64,000 bases of DNA from positions 3,100,001 to 3,164,000 of the forward strand of contig SPDT01000001.1 in the NCBI GenBank assembly GCA_008477525.1, given 5' to 3'. Both the position numbers and the translations under genes were made by a program. The notes under the pieces are model-generated. The model was not told the origin of the DNA. It did not search any database and saw nothing but the letters and a program-made list of their open reading frames with translations. This DNA comes from Hypomyces perniciosus. Taxonomy: Eukaryota; Ascomycota; Sordariomycetes; Hypocreales; Hypocreaceae. Shown piece by piece: positions 12,574-22,898 of this stretch. The stretch's first letter is position 1. Every line of letters begins with the position of its first letter.

Positions 12574-13949
12574 ATGCCTGTTCTCCAGTCAAAAACAGCC
12601 GGGTCGGGCGATGCCCCAAAGCAATTCAGCCAGCCATCCAGGAAAGGAAAGAAAGCATGGAGGAAGAATGTCGACGTGACAGAGGTTGAGTCTGGCCTCC
12701 GGGAGCTGAATGAAGAAATAATTCGAGGGTACGATTCATTTCCTTGGGAGCTGCGGTTGGGTCTCTTACTCATAGTGTGAACAGCGGCGTTATCAAAGAA
12801 AAGGAGTCGTCAGAACTTTTCGTCATCGATCTAAAAGGCGACTCGGCTGTCTCGAAAAAGTTCCCCAAGCATGTTAAGAAGGGTCTCAAAGCCGACGAGA
12901 TCATTGCCCAGCGGTCTGCTGTTCCGGCAGTGTCTATGCGCAAGCGACCAGGAGACAAGACCACCGATGGAATCATCGCTCCCAAGCGCCAACGCACCGA
13001 TTGGGTCTCTCACAAGGAGCTCGCTCGCTTGAAAAGGGTGGCCGACGGACAACATGAGAGCACCGTCGTGCACAAAGACGCTACCTACGACTTATGGGAT
13101 GCACCCGTTGAGCCGAAAAGCGAGGACCCGACTAACTTCCTCCCTGAAAAAGTCGAAGCCAAAGTCCCCAAGTCTATGAAGCAACAGCCTATCTCGCTGC
13201 TAGCCAATGGAAAGCAGGTTCCCGCTGTGCCAAAACCAACCGGCGGATATAGCTACAACCCCATGTTCACCGATTATGAGAACAGACTAGCTGAAGAGAG
13301 CGTCAAGGCCATTGACACTGAACAGAAGCGGCACGAAGCTGAGGTGGCAGAAATGGAAAAGCAAGAAGCCGCCGCAAGATCAGCTGCTGAAGCAATAGCT
13401 GCCGAGGAAAAGGCGAACATGTCCGAATGGGAAGAGGACTCTGAATGGGAGGGCTTCCAGAGCGGTGCGGAGGATGAAAAACCAAGCAACAAACAGCCCA
13501 AGCGCAAAACACAGACGCAGCGAAATCGCACCAAGCGCAGAAAGGAAGAGGAGCAACTCGCAAAACATAAGGCTGCCATGAAGGCCCGTCGCGCACAGGA
13601 GCAGCGCATCAAGGAGATCGCTGAGGAAGTTGCTGAGAAGGAGAAGCAGAAGGCTCTCGTCTTGGCCGAGGCTGAAGACTCGGATACCAACAGCGAGATT
13701 GGCGAGGAAAAGTTGCGGAGGAGACAGATCGGCAAGTACAAGCTCCCGGAGAAGGACCTCGAGCTCGTCTTGCCGGACGAGCTGCAAGAGTCCCTGAGAC
13801 TGTTGAAGCCAGAGGGCAACTTGTTGAAGGACAGGTATCGAAGCATGTTGCTCAGGGGCAAGGTGGAGACCCGAAGACACATCCCGTTCAAGAAACAAGC
13901 CAAGAGAAAGGTCACGGAAAAGTGGACGCACAAGGATTTCGTTATATAG
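12574..13949 (+). CDS. NOP53: Ribosome biogenesis protein Nop53 (GLTSCR2/PICT1 family)
   Basis: Nucleolar 60S assembly factor that recruits the Mtr4/exosome for 7S pre-rRNA processing. Exons are 12574-12728 and 12776-13949 with a 47-nt intron; 442 residues. The N-terminus PSRKGKKAWRKNVD is the family signature. Residues 66-70 read LFVID, matching the arch-interacting motif (L-F-x-hydrophobic-D) that docks Nop53 on the Mtr4 arch. The middle is a long charged coiled-coil region rich in Glu, Ala and Lys. The C-terminus LLRGKVETRRHIPFKKQAKRK is strongly basic and conserved in the family. A 219-codon antisense frame over the coiled coil is a composition artefact. Confidence 0.93.
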
Positions 13950-14187
13950 ACGGCTGGTTTTCTTATTCATTTATCGAAAATACGACGCTGGGATGCTATG
14001 CCCACAGTAATTTTACACTCATCATGACATTAAGAATGCAGGATTGATGGCAAGTCATCAACCAATCTCTTCCTGGTAAATAAACATAACTCATCCCCTT
14101 TTATCAAGCTGTTCTACCCTCAAAGAATAAAGATGTATGCTCTTTGCTTTCTATGATGTCCCCATTTTAATTCTGTCCAAGGGAATT

Positions 14188-16324
14188 TTAGAAGCTCACC
14201 ATGTCTGAAGTTTAGGTTAGCACTGCGGTTCTCACGAGTAGAGAGTGGATGAAATGACAACATACCTCTGCCAAATAATCCTCTCTTCGACCAATCCATA
14301 GCCATCAAACATCTCGTCCTAAAGCTCACGCTCTGGGCAAAATAAACAGATCTCCATGCGTACACAGCCCAGAGACCACCAGCCAAACTCCAACCCTCAC
14401 CCAAGTCAAACACGGCCGAGTTGCCAATGTAGGCCAGGCTACCTAAATGGCGGTATTCAAACGCCTTGTAAACAGCAGCATCCAAGTCTCCGTCTCGAAT
14501 ATCGTTGGCCAACATAGCGTCGGAAAGTCTCGCCATCTTGTTGAACTTCTGAGCCAAGTAATGGCCCTGCTGATGGGCGCGCTGCGCCGTTGCCGGGAGC
14601 GACGTGAGTTTACTGTCAATCTGATTCAGAAGCTCTCGGAGCTCCCCAAAGTCGAGGGTGCCGGACTGATCCTTATCAAACTCGGCAAAGAGCTTGTCAA
14701 GGCGCTTGAGGTGGTTGACAGCTTGCGGGAATCGCTTTTTGACGTCCTGCGCTACATGGCGCCAGTCTGAGAAATGGAGTTGAAGCGTCTCGGGGTCCTT
14801 CCCGAGCCTCCACGCAAGAGTACGGAGGAATGTGATGATGTGGTCGGCAACATTGTTTTGGACGGTAGAGCAGTCCCCAATGGCGTAAACATCGCCAAGA
14901 GGAGCCCCATTCAGGCGAAGATGAGGGTCTGTTTCCAATGCATGTCGGTTCGTTTGAACATCGCCAAGTTTCTTTGACAATTTCTGGCAAAGAGAAGTTG
15001 GAGAGACACCAGTGGACCATAGGCAAAATCCAATTGGAAGTTCCTTTGTCACCAAACTGCCATCCTCCTGCTTCTGAGTAAAGATAATTTTGTCGGGCTG
15101 GACTTCTTTTACCCTTGAATTGGTGAGGACCTCCACCTGGTCGCGGGCGAAGCGCTCTTCGGCATACTTGGAAACAGTCTCATCGTACGTGTTTAGAATG
15201 TGACTTCGGCTTTGAATTAAATGGACCGAAATCTCGTTTCGTAAAAGCCGAGGGAAGTGCCGTGTAAGGTCCTCATTCAGGAGGTCGAAAAGTTCCGCGG
15301 CAAATTCAACACCAGTCGGTCCACCGCCGCTGATAACAAAGGAGAGAAGTCGCCTTCGCTCTTCATCTGGGGTTGTAGGGAGGCAAGCAAGCTCAAGATT
15401 GTGGATGACCTTGTTTCGAATCTTGCGCGCATCATCGATATCCTTGAGAAAGCAGGCATTCTCGAGCCCTTTAACGCCATGGGGGTTTGTCATAGATCCA
15501 ACAGCGATAACCAATTTGTCGTATGGGACGTAAAATCGGACGTCTTTCCCCTGAGAATCAAGTTGCGACACCTCCACTAGCTTGCTAGAGAACTCAACAT
15601 CTTCAGCCTTAGCACGGATAAAGTGACCATTGACACGGCTCAATATTCTCCGAATCGGTTCAACGAGGGATCGCAGCTCTAGGGTTCCAACAGTGGCTGA
15701 TGGCAGCATCGGGGTAAAGAGAAAGTAGTTGGTTGGCGATATAACAGTGACATGGTAGTCATCCGGGTTGAGCTCTTTGAGAAGAGCCACGCCGCCCCAT
15801 CCACCGCCCAAAATAACCAGCCTGGGCTTATTCTTGTTCGCCTTCCTCTCCTCGCCGTCATAATCGTCTATGAAGACCTCGGCAATTGGCAAGTTCTTGG
15901 GCCCACCGCGGCGTGGTTGAAGCGCAAGTTGGGCAACGTCGATATCGCTGTGGGAGGCATGCTCCTTGTACGTGCTGGCGTCGTAGAGAAAGAAAGCAAA
16001 CACGCCAGTGCCTAGGACGGTAATGGAGATGCCAACCCATGCAGCAGCACGATAGCAGAAGTTGAGAAGCCACGAGCTGCGTTGGGGGAGTGGTTTGCCT
16101 GATAAGGCTCGGGAGAGGACTAGGTTTGGTGTTTGACTGCGTCCCGCGCTGTGTGTCGTATTGGATCGAGGGTATAGTTTAGTGAAGGTGCGTAGTTGAA
16201 CTACGGCATGGCGCGGTGCGCTTATTGTAGTCGCAATACGCGATCTGGCGAGTATGCGCTGCCTGGTGACACTGTTGCTCACCAGGCGGAGGGAACCCAA
16301 TGCTTGAGCTGAGGCTGCTGGCAT
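14188..16324 (-). CDS. NDE1: External alternative NADH:ubiquinone oxidoreductase, EF-hand type
   Basis: Rotenone-insensitive type II NADH dehydrogenase that oxidises cytosolic NADH on the outer face of the inner mitochondrial membrane and passes electrons to ubiquinone without proton pumping. Exons are 16324-14266 and 14204-14188; 691 residues. The 17-nt last exon completes the conserved C-terminus FGRDMVSF. Features: an Arg/Ser-rich presequence, one membrane segment (WVGISITVLGTGVFAFFLYD), the FAD site VILGGGWGG (about residue 169), the NAD(P)H site VISGGGPTGVEFAAEL (about 327) and a canonical EF-hand loop at D550-E561 with all ligand positions filled (DKDQSGTLDFGE). The EF-hand marks the calcium-responsive NDE-1 type of filamentous fungi. 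An earlier in-frame TTG is not used as the start. Confidence 0.95.
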
Positions 16325-16364
16325 CTTCAACAGCTTATCAATGCGATGAGGATATCATATAGTG

Positions 16365-16399
16365 GTGGGAGGCGAGAGTTCAGTGGGAGGCGAGAGTTC
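16365..16399. repeat. 17-bp direct tandem duplication
   Basis: The 17-mer GTGGGAGGCGAGAGTTC occurs at 16365-16381 and again, identical, at 16383-16399 (period 18). It lies about 40 bp upstream of the NDE1 start codon, so it is in the 5' leader or core promoter. Confidence 0.9.
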
Positions 16400-16548
16400 G
16401 GCATGCCAATAGCGAATCTAAGAAACAACGAAGGACGCCTGCATCGAGAGATTGGTGGTTTAAAGGAAGAAGAGATGAGGAAACTATGTGCTGCCTCTGG
16501 TTTGGCTGAAGATAACCTGACTGAACGACAGGAGCGGCTGTTATGGAA

Positions 16549-16559
16549 GTACTCCGTAC
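16549..16559. repeat. Dispersed quasi-palindrome GTACTCCGTAC
   Basis: One member of a dispersed family (reverse complement GTACGGAGTAC) found repeatedly in the non-coding parts of this window. A related copy, GTACGAAGTAC, follows at 16616-16626. Confidence 0.6.
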
Positions 16560-17066
16560 CGGTCCTATGGCGTCATAGCATCTTCATACACAAACAAGCC
16601 TCCAAAGGGGGCGATGTACGAAGTACCCCCTGTCAATCAATGGGTGTGATTTTTACATGACGTTATTGTCATTACGTCTGAAATATCAGTCTAAAACCAA
16701 AGCAGGAGCAATGAGTCTTTTGTTGCTATCATCAAAGTCGCCTTGGCCCAGCACCGGCGTTTCCGTGACCACCGAGCTCGGCCCCGGAACATCGGCAGTG
16801 ACTCTTGTAAAGATCCACCAATGTCTACCTATCTTAAAGCATGTACGGACTGATCGAATCAAGTTACTTTTTGAATAAAGCTAGCAGTGGCTGGGTTGGT
16901 GAGGTCAAGAGTAGGTGCCGTCCAAGCTATACGTCCAAGTCATATACATAGAAAAACCCGGAAGCTTATGGCTGCTCGTTTGGAACACATGCCAACAAGA
17001 CTCCATCGTGTAGATGTAATTGGTGTAGATAAGCTTAGGTATTTATCATGTTGATTGACGAGTTGG

Positions 17067-19318
17067 TCAACAACGGAAGTACCTTTGCTCAACCCACCGC
17101 TGCTCTTGAGCAGCCAGGATGTCGCATACCACGACGGTGATTTCTGGAAATACAGTCATCAGTCTATGCAACCCAACTCGCCCAGCAGAGTACGTTGCCA
17201 GCACGATCCGTTCCAAGGCCACTCCGTGGTCGACAAGAACCTGCACCGCCATGAGAGCTGCTCCTCCACTCGCCATTTGCGTGTCCAGCAGAAGAACACT
17301 CTCATGTTTGTGAATGTCATCCGGCAGGCGCAAGTAGTGAAGCTCCGGTTCTCCAGTCTTGTAACTCGACTGAATGAGGAGGCGACCCGTACGGCAGTCC
17401 GGAATTGTCTTTCGGAGGGCCGGCTCAAAGGCCGAGCCGCCTCGGAGCACAATTACTGCGCTGACCTCTCCTTTTGGCTGCAAGCCTTTGTACTTGTAGC
17501 CCTGGGGGGTTTCGATGCACGTCTCCTCGAACTGGACATTGTTAAGGGCCCTGTGACTGAATTAGCATATATGCCCTTGCGGGTTGGTGTTCGTTTCGAC
17601 CTACTGTTCTATGATCAGGGCCGCGAGGCGGTCGAAGTAGAAGATAAAGTCTTCTGGTGAGGTGTCTATATCTTGAAGAATTGTATTCATGAACTTGATT
17701 TGCGGAGCATCCTTTAGGATCACAACCCGCTCAGAGAGAGGCTCTTCTTTGCCCCTGATTTCGAGTCTGGCCAAAGCCTCACGGTGGTGGGTTGACTTTT
17801 CAAACAGCTTCTTCTCGATGAACTGAACCATCATGTCTCAAAAACGTTCAGTTTACATGTACACAATCACACAGAGGACAGAAGCAGCAAAATAAACTCA
17901 CCTAGAGCCACTCGATTCTCAATTCCTCTCGGCACAATCAGATCGGCCACTTTCCGTTGCGGCTCGACATACTGCGAATCACATGTCACAATGAGTAAGA
18001 GCATATTCGAATCTTATATGCCGATATTCTGTTCATACCTTTTCAAAATTTGGCTTTACGAAGTTGAACCACTGCTTGATGCAGCCTTCGACATCTCGGC
18101 CTCGCTCTCGAACATCTCGAACGACTGTTGCAAGGTTCACCATGAGATTTAGTCCGTTGAGGCAATGGTGAGTAAGTCAACTCACTTCTTCGCGACAAGC
18201 AGGTGTCTGCGTCAGCGTCGCAGTAGATCTAGATGTTCGTCAGAGCGTGCACGATGGGAACACAGTGACTAGCTCAGCATACGCCCATATCAAGTAGCTC
18301 ACGAACTCGAGGGTCGTATAGAGCAAAGATGCCCTCTAAGACGAGAACGTGTGGTGAATAGATGGATGTGGTGCGATCCAAGCGCGCATGCTTAGCGAAT
18401 GAGTATACAGGGACCTCTGCTCGCTTCCTAAGAAACCGTGTCAACGAGCATGTCCAACGTTACCTCGATTTTCAGTGGGCTTATTGGCAGTTACCCGGCC
18501 TTCAGATCTCGTAGAGTAGCAATTAGGGCATCGAAATCGATGGCCTAGGAAAAAAGAGTTGAGATTTTTGAAATACCCGTCACGGAGTCTCGGGAGTCGA
18601 TGCATACCTCTGGCGAGTCGAAGTCGTACTCGTTGGCGAAGGCCAGCTTGGATTGGGCAGGGGTCAATGTCTTGTAGAACGAATCCTGGCCTGTCGTTAG
18701 CCACAGCAGCTCGAACTCGGTTCTTCCTACTGGGCGTCCATGCCATGGAGAGAATGACAACCCAAGGCAGGTTGAGCTTCTTCACTATCGCCTGGGACAG
18801 CGTCGACTTGCCCGAGCCTGAGCTGCCGGCGACGGCGATGATGCTAACATCTGCCCATGGCGGAGAATAATACGCTCGCTTCTGGACTGTGACATGGCTC
18901 TCAAACTTCGACATCTCTGCCAATGGGGACAGGCGACGTCCCGGGCCGCAAGATGCGTTACCGACCGACAGACGGCTGTTAATAGTACAGGGCAAGATAG
19001 ACGGGACTACGCTTTGATCTTAGGGTAGATGAAGTGGGCAGCGGCTCGCGTGATCCACAGCAACAGACGTCGAGTGGAGAGTCGCTGGCTGAAGCCGGAG
19101 CGACGTCGTGGAAAGTGTATGAGCACGAGGGGGCGCTAGAAGCAACAGTGATGATGGATGAGCCTGAACAAGAGAAGCAGATTGACGGTCAAAGCACAAG
19201 ACAAAAAACAAAGTCGGGTTGCGCTGATGTGGCTCTTATCCAGCCTGCCAACCCACCGATACATACCTGTTCCTCCTAGAAGCTTGAGGGCGCGTGGGAC
19301 GGCGATGGCCGCTGCCAT
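17067..19318 (-). CDS. URK1: Uridine kinase / uracil phosphoribosyltransferase-like fusion
   Basis: Pyrimidine salvage enzyme: phosphorylates uridine or cytidine to UMP or CMP, with a C-terminal UPRT-like domain. Ten exons in transcript order: 19318-19267, 18916-18744, 18685-18608, 18544-18495, 18427-18283, 18228-18186, 18124-18039, 17971-17902, 17836-17605, 17556-17067; 472 residues with all phases consistent. The P-loop is GSSGSGKST; VVILSM joins DSFYKT, the uridine-binding segment. The UPRT part contains VIVLRGGSAFE and VLLLDTQMASGGAA at the PRPP-binding position. The intron after VVILSM (18743-18686, 58 nt) has a GC donor instead of GT, with a CTAAC branch site. The exon 1 to exon 2 junction is the weakest point: I used the acceptor that leads directly into the EMSKFESHVTVQK block. 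The first exon MAAAIAVPRALKLLG is plausible but unproven. Confidence 0.9.
18686..18743 (-). other. Putative GC-AG intron in URK1
   Basis: 58 nt between ATG|GCATGG and GGCCAG|GATTCG. Splicing joins VVILSM to DSFYKT in frame, as in uridine kinases. The only GT choices nearby break the frame. A GGCTAACGAC branch-site sequence sits just before the acceptor. Confidence 0.75.
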
Positions 19319-20338
19319 CCGCTAACGTAACAGCGGATGGGGGCCTGTTCCTTTTCACTGATAGGCCTGATAGGGCATGGTGAAAGCACAAATCAGCAAG
19401 CGTGTGCGTGTGCTTGTGCGTTTGTGAGCGCGCCACTGGGTGTTGGCTGGCAGCACGGGTTTGCTATCGAGCTGCCGCCGCGACTGCTACATAGAGTGTA
19501 TAAAGAGGTTGTGGTGTCAAAGCCTAGAGGTACGAAGTACGGAGTATGGTAACACAATTTGTCTCGTGGTTTGTTGCCCTTCCTGGCTCTCCAAGCGCTC
19601 GTGAAAAGCTGTCCAAAATAATAGGCCAAGGGACAAGGGAGCTGGAAAATACATTCGGAGTACTCCGTATATGCTTGCACAGAATGCACCCCGCACCGCG
19701 TAAAAACCAAAGATAGCTTATGTTCCACGAAGTACTACTTTATGTCACAATGCTCCGACCGGTGCTCTATCTCGCAATAATTCCAAGGTGGATTTTCCAG
19801 AGTGAGAGAAAAGATTTAATCCAGGCTGTAGTATGTGCCCGGCACCATGGATAATTTTTTCTTCTCAGTTTTTTGTCCCTCATCTGAAAGAATTTTATAT
19901 CCAGGGATCAGGCCCACTGGCTTGTTATGAAAGCAGGAGCTGGTGTGGGACCGCCCACGTATCAGGGCCGAAAATCATTGGTCTGCTGACATGACATGGG
20001 TCCCGTCAGCCTCCTCCAAAAAGGGCTTTCTCTTCTTTTCTTCCAACCTTCAAAACCAACTTTCTCTCTTTCTCATCACTCGCCGCAGACTTCACCCTTT
20101 CGCGAGCCTTTTGGTTCCACGACTCGGCTCGCAAATGCGCTGAAACGGTGGCATCCTCGGCTCCTCCTCGGCTGCCGCACATGCCTGGAATCTCCTGATC
20201 TCAACAATATCGCTGCTGCTGTCGCACGGTCGTTAGAGTTGCTGCCGGTTTCCTGCGGGAAGACCGTCGACAGGATCATGGTACGATGCCGCGACGTCTC
20301 CCGGCCTCATGTCCCCGTGCCTGACTCTGTGTGCGCAG
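19319..20338. promoter_or_regulatory. Divergent region URK1 / GID8 with long GID8 leader
   Basis: 1.02 kb between two head-to-head genes. It contains three dispersed quasi-palindromes: GTACGAAGTACGGAGTA (19530-19546), CGGAGTACTCCG (19656-19667, perfect) and a partial copy near 19729. The right half is pyrimidine-rich like a 5' UTR. A likely leader intron spans 20281-20338. Confidence 0.5.
20281..20338 (+). other. Probable 5' leader intron immediately before the GID8 ATG
   Basis: 58 nt with donor GTACGA, a CTGACT branch-site sequence and acceptor GCAG, ending one base before the annotated ATG. If removed, an upstream frame that starts at 19996 (95 codons) becomes continuous with GID8. Confidence 0.5.
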
Positions 20339-21490
20339 ATGTCATCTGCTTCTACAGCTACTCCTGCCAAGCATGACTTCGAGAGGCGTGTCGAAGAGGT
20401 CAAGTCGCCTAAGAGGTACGGCTCTACACCCAGACCCAATCCCCCCTCTGCTGCCCCCATGGTTTCATGATGAACACTATATCAATGGGAATCTCTCCTA
20501 GCTTTTGGATGCGGAGAACTGATATTATCTTCTTCTTTCCTGACACACCACTCTATCATCTCTTGTCTTTATCTGCCTGATCTTCCATCCACAGGCTGCT
20601 GACTGTGCTCATAGCGATATTAATGCCTTGATCTTGGACTACTTGACCATGGAAGGCTATCCGAATGCCGCCGCAAAGTTCTCGAAAGAGGCGAATCTGC
20701 AACCACAGCAGGATACTTCTGCGATTCAGGCGAGGCAGCAGATTCAAAACTGCATCCACAGCGGGAATATTCAAACAGCCATCGAGACACTGAACGAGCT
20801 TGATCCAGAGGTATGTTGACAAAAGTTTCTATCTTCAAGTACTCCCCCACCTAGTATGATTAAGACAAGAGTTTACATGCACCACGCATATGAGCCGGGT
20901 TTCCGGCTCGTGATGAGAACAACCACTTCTATTATGACTTATACTTTCTTTGCCTCTCTGCATCCATTGGCCCACCCTCACTGCGACTCGTCACTAACGA
21001 GTTATAGATCCTTGATGAGGACAAGGCCTTGCACTTTTCACTGCTGCGGCTTCAACTCGTTGAATTAATTAGGTCTTGCAATGCATCGGGTGGGGATATC
21101 AGCCCGGCCTTGAAATTTGCGACCGAACAGCTTGGTCCACGGGCTTCGACTAGCTCGAAGTTCCTAGAGGATTTGGAGAAAACAATGGCCCTACTGTTGT
21201 TCCCCCCAGAGACCCTGGAGCCACAACTTGCCGCGCTTCTCGACCCGGACCTTCGTCGTAATGCTGCAGACACAGTCAACAGGGCTATCTTGGAAAGGCA
21301 GTCTACGAGGCGAGAGGCTGCCATCCGTCATCTTGTGAAGATGCGAGCCTGGGCAGAGAGTGCTGCACGAGACAAAGGGGCAGCCCTTCCTGATCGCCTT
21401 GATATCGGCTTGAGAGGGGAAGACCCGCACGGCCAACTGTGGCGAGGAGCCAACTCTGAGAATGGTCATGAACCAATGGTAACGACCTGA
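20339..21490 (+). CDS. GID8: GID/CTLH E3 ligase subunit Gid8
   Basis: Scaffold subunit of the GID/CTLH ubiquitin ligase, which in yeast degrades gluconeogenic enzymes when glucose returns. Exons are 20339-20415, 20615-20810 and 21008-21490; 251 residues. The LisH motif (ALILDYLTMEGYPNAAAKFSKEA) is followed by CTLH (ARQQIQNCIHSGNIQTAIETLNELDPE) and the CRA region (LHFSLLRLQLVELIR). Two introns are long for this window, at 199 and 197 nt. The C-terminus NGHEPMVTT is typical of ascomycete orthologues. The start at 20339 matches the usual protein length; see the leader-intron entry for a possible longer isoform. Confidence 0.94.
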
Positions 21491-21897
21491 AGGAGTAGGT
21501 TCTTTTCTCAATATGAGACGGCGTTTGGGATTTGCTCGTTAACGACAACTTTAATGACGGTTGGTTGGTGGTTCGTGTACTACTTTATATTTTATACCTT
21601 GGCGTTTGGGTTCCAGTGTGAGAAATGGCTCAGCTGTTATGGCGCACACGGCAAGTGGGCTACAGGATATGGTAGTTAAGCAAGCAAGCCTTCGTGCTGC
21701 TTATTATGAATTACATGAGTGATACTTGCGTTTGGATGCGATGCAAGAAACACGCTGTTGAGATACCGAATCCACCTTGAATGCTGCCTACGATAGTAGT
21801 TTTTCGATCCTGATAATAAGCAGTCACAAGAGCGAAGGGTGCAATTGTGGTGTCTATGTAGTATTTACAAACAATATTCTGCCATTCGCTATCCACC
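21491..21897. other. Intergenic, convergent 3' ends GID8 and NDUFS4
   Basis: 407 bp, no gene seen. It should carry both 3' UTRs. Confidence 0.5.
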
Positions 21898-22608
21898 TTA
21901 CTTCGTCCGAACGTGCTTCAACTTGTTTGCTGTGTATAAAAAGTTGTTGGCGTATGCTTTGGGTGCGATCTTGCGGGAGTTGGGCTCCTGGACGAAGTAT
22001 TCATAGCCTTGCTTTTCAGCAAAGTGAATGGCATCCTCCTTGGACTTGAAGTTGATGTGCGTGCCCTGCATGAAATCGCCAGACGACTGCCAGCCCATCA
22101 ACGGATTTTCCCACCGGTGGCCCTTGGACAGGATGTCCCAGTCCATACGCCAACGCTCGCCTCTGAAGTCACCGGACTGGGTCGCTGGTTTAGTCTCCTT
22201 GTAGATTCTATCCAGAACATTAGAAATAACGGACAAAAAAGTCGATACGGCTCTTGGACTAACCGAACAGTTCGACCCTGAAGTTCCAAAGGGGCGCCGG
22301 AGATGGTTGCCGCGGGATGGACATCCTCGCTTCCATCCTGAATTCGCTTCTGGACTGGGGTGAACATCCTAGGGGAAATTAGTGCCTGGAATTCCTTCAA
22401 ACGTGAAAGTTGGGAATTTCGCGTACGAAGTCGCTTTGTCGGCTTGGATATCGTAGTCGGGCTGATTCGAACTCGGGACACCAGGAACAGCGTCTGGGGC
22501 TTTCGCGATAGAGCTCTCGAAGCGACGGGGGACAGCCGACAGAGCCATCCGTGCCGGCATGGCACTGCGCATCAGGCGGGCTGCAGACTGGGTCCGGAGA
22601 GAAGCCAT
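21898..22608 (-). CDS. NDUFS4: NADH:ubiquinone oxidoreductase (complex I) NDUFS4 / 21-kDa subunit
   Basis: Accessory subunit of mitochondrial complex I that stabilises the NADH-oxidising N module (nuo-21 in Neurospora). Exons are 22608-22427, 22368-22264 and 22207-21898; 198 residues. The N-terminus MASLRTQSAARLMRSAMPARMALS is a mitochondrial presequence, rich in Arg, Ser and Ala. The mature region matches the family: RTVRIYKETKPATQSG, WRMDWD, HRWENPLMGWQSSGD, a KEDAIHFAEKQGYEY block and the C-terminal KAYANNF...VRTK. Splicing at both introns restores these blocks in frame. The gene is divergent from ATP17 across 290 bp. Confidence 0.95.
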
Positions 22609-22898
22609 GGTAGAAGATGTCTCCCTCTCAATTGAACGATGCTGGTCTGCTCGATTGACCTGGATGGATTGCGGCGATTGTCGAAGTGCTTGAGGTTGGA
22701 AAAGCGGAGTGCGTTGATTGGCTGGTGCGGAGCGATGTTTTGCCGAGACGAGTGCTTTTCGGCAAGAACCTCCAACGGGAACATCTTCAATTCAGCCATC
22801 AATCAGTAGTTTGCCATTGAGCGTCAGTTGGACACTCGACGGATCGACGCGGTACCTATTTGTACTCAAAAGTGTTCTTTTCGCACAATCCCGACATC
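22609..22898. promoter_or_regulatory. Bidirectional promoter NDUFS4 / ATP17 with CCAAT box
   Basis: 290 bp between two nuclear genes for respiratory-chain subunits. CCAATCA is present on the minus strand at 22715-22721, close to the middle; it is the preferred core of the Hap2/3/5 (CBC) complex. A hairpin with 7-bp arms (TTGCCGA at 22740-22746, TCGGCAA at 22759-22765) lies next to it. Confidence 0.55.

Larger units (their letters stand above)
16325..17066. other. Intergenic upstream of NDE1
   Basis: 742 bp between the NDE1 start and the URK1 stop. It holds a 17-bp direct duplication (16365-16399) and two copies of the dispersed quasi-palindrome, at 16549-16559 (GTACTCCGTAC) and 16616-16626 (GTACGAAGTAC). 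An open frame at 16346-16660 covers the duplication but has no homology I recognise. Confidence 0.5.

Noticed and set aside
13274..13933. 219-codon Ser-rich frame antisense to NOP53
   Set aside because: Serine and Leu codons mirror the Glu/Lys/Ala-rich coiled coil on the plus strand; no homology.
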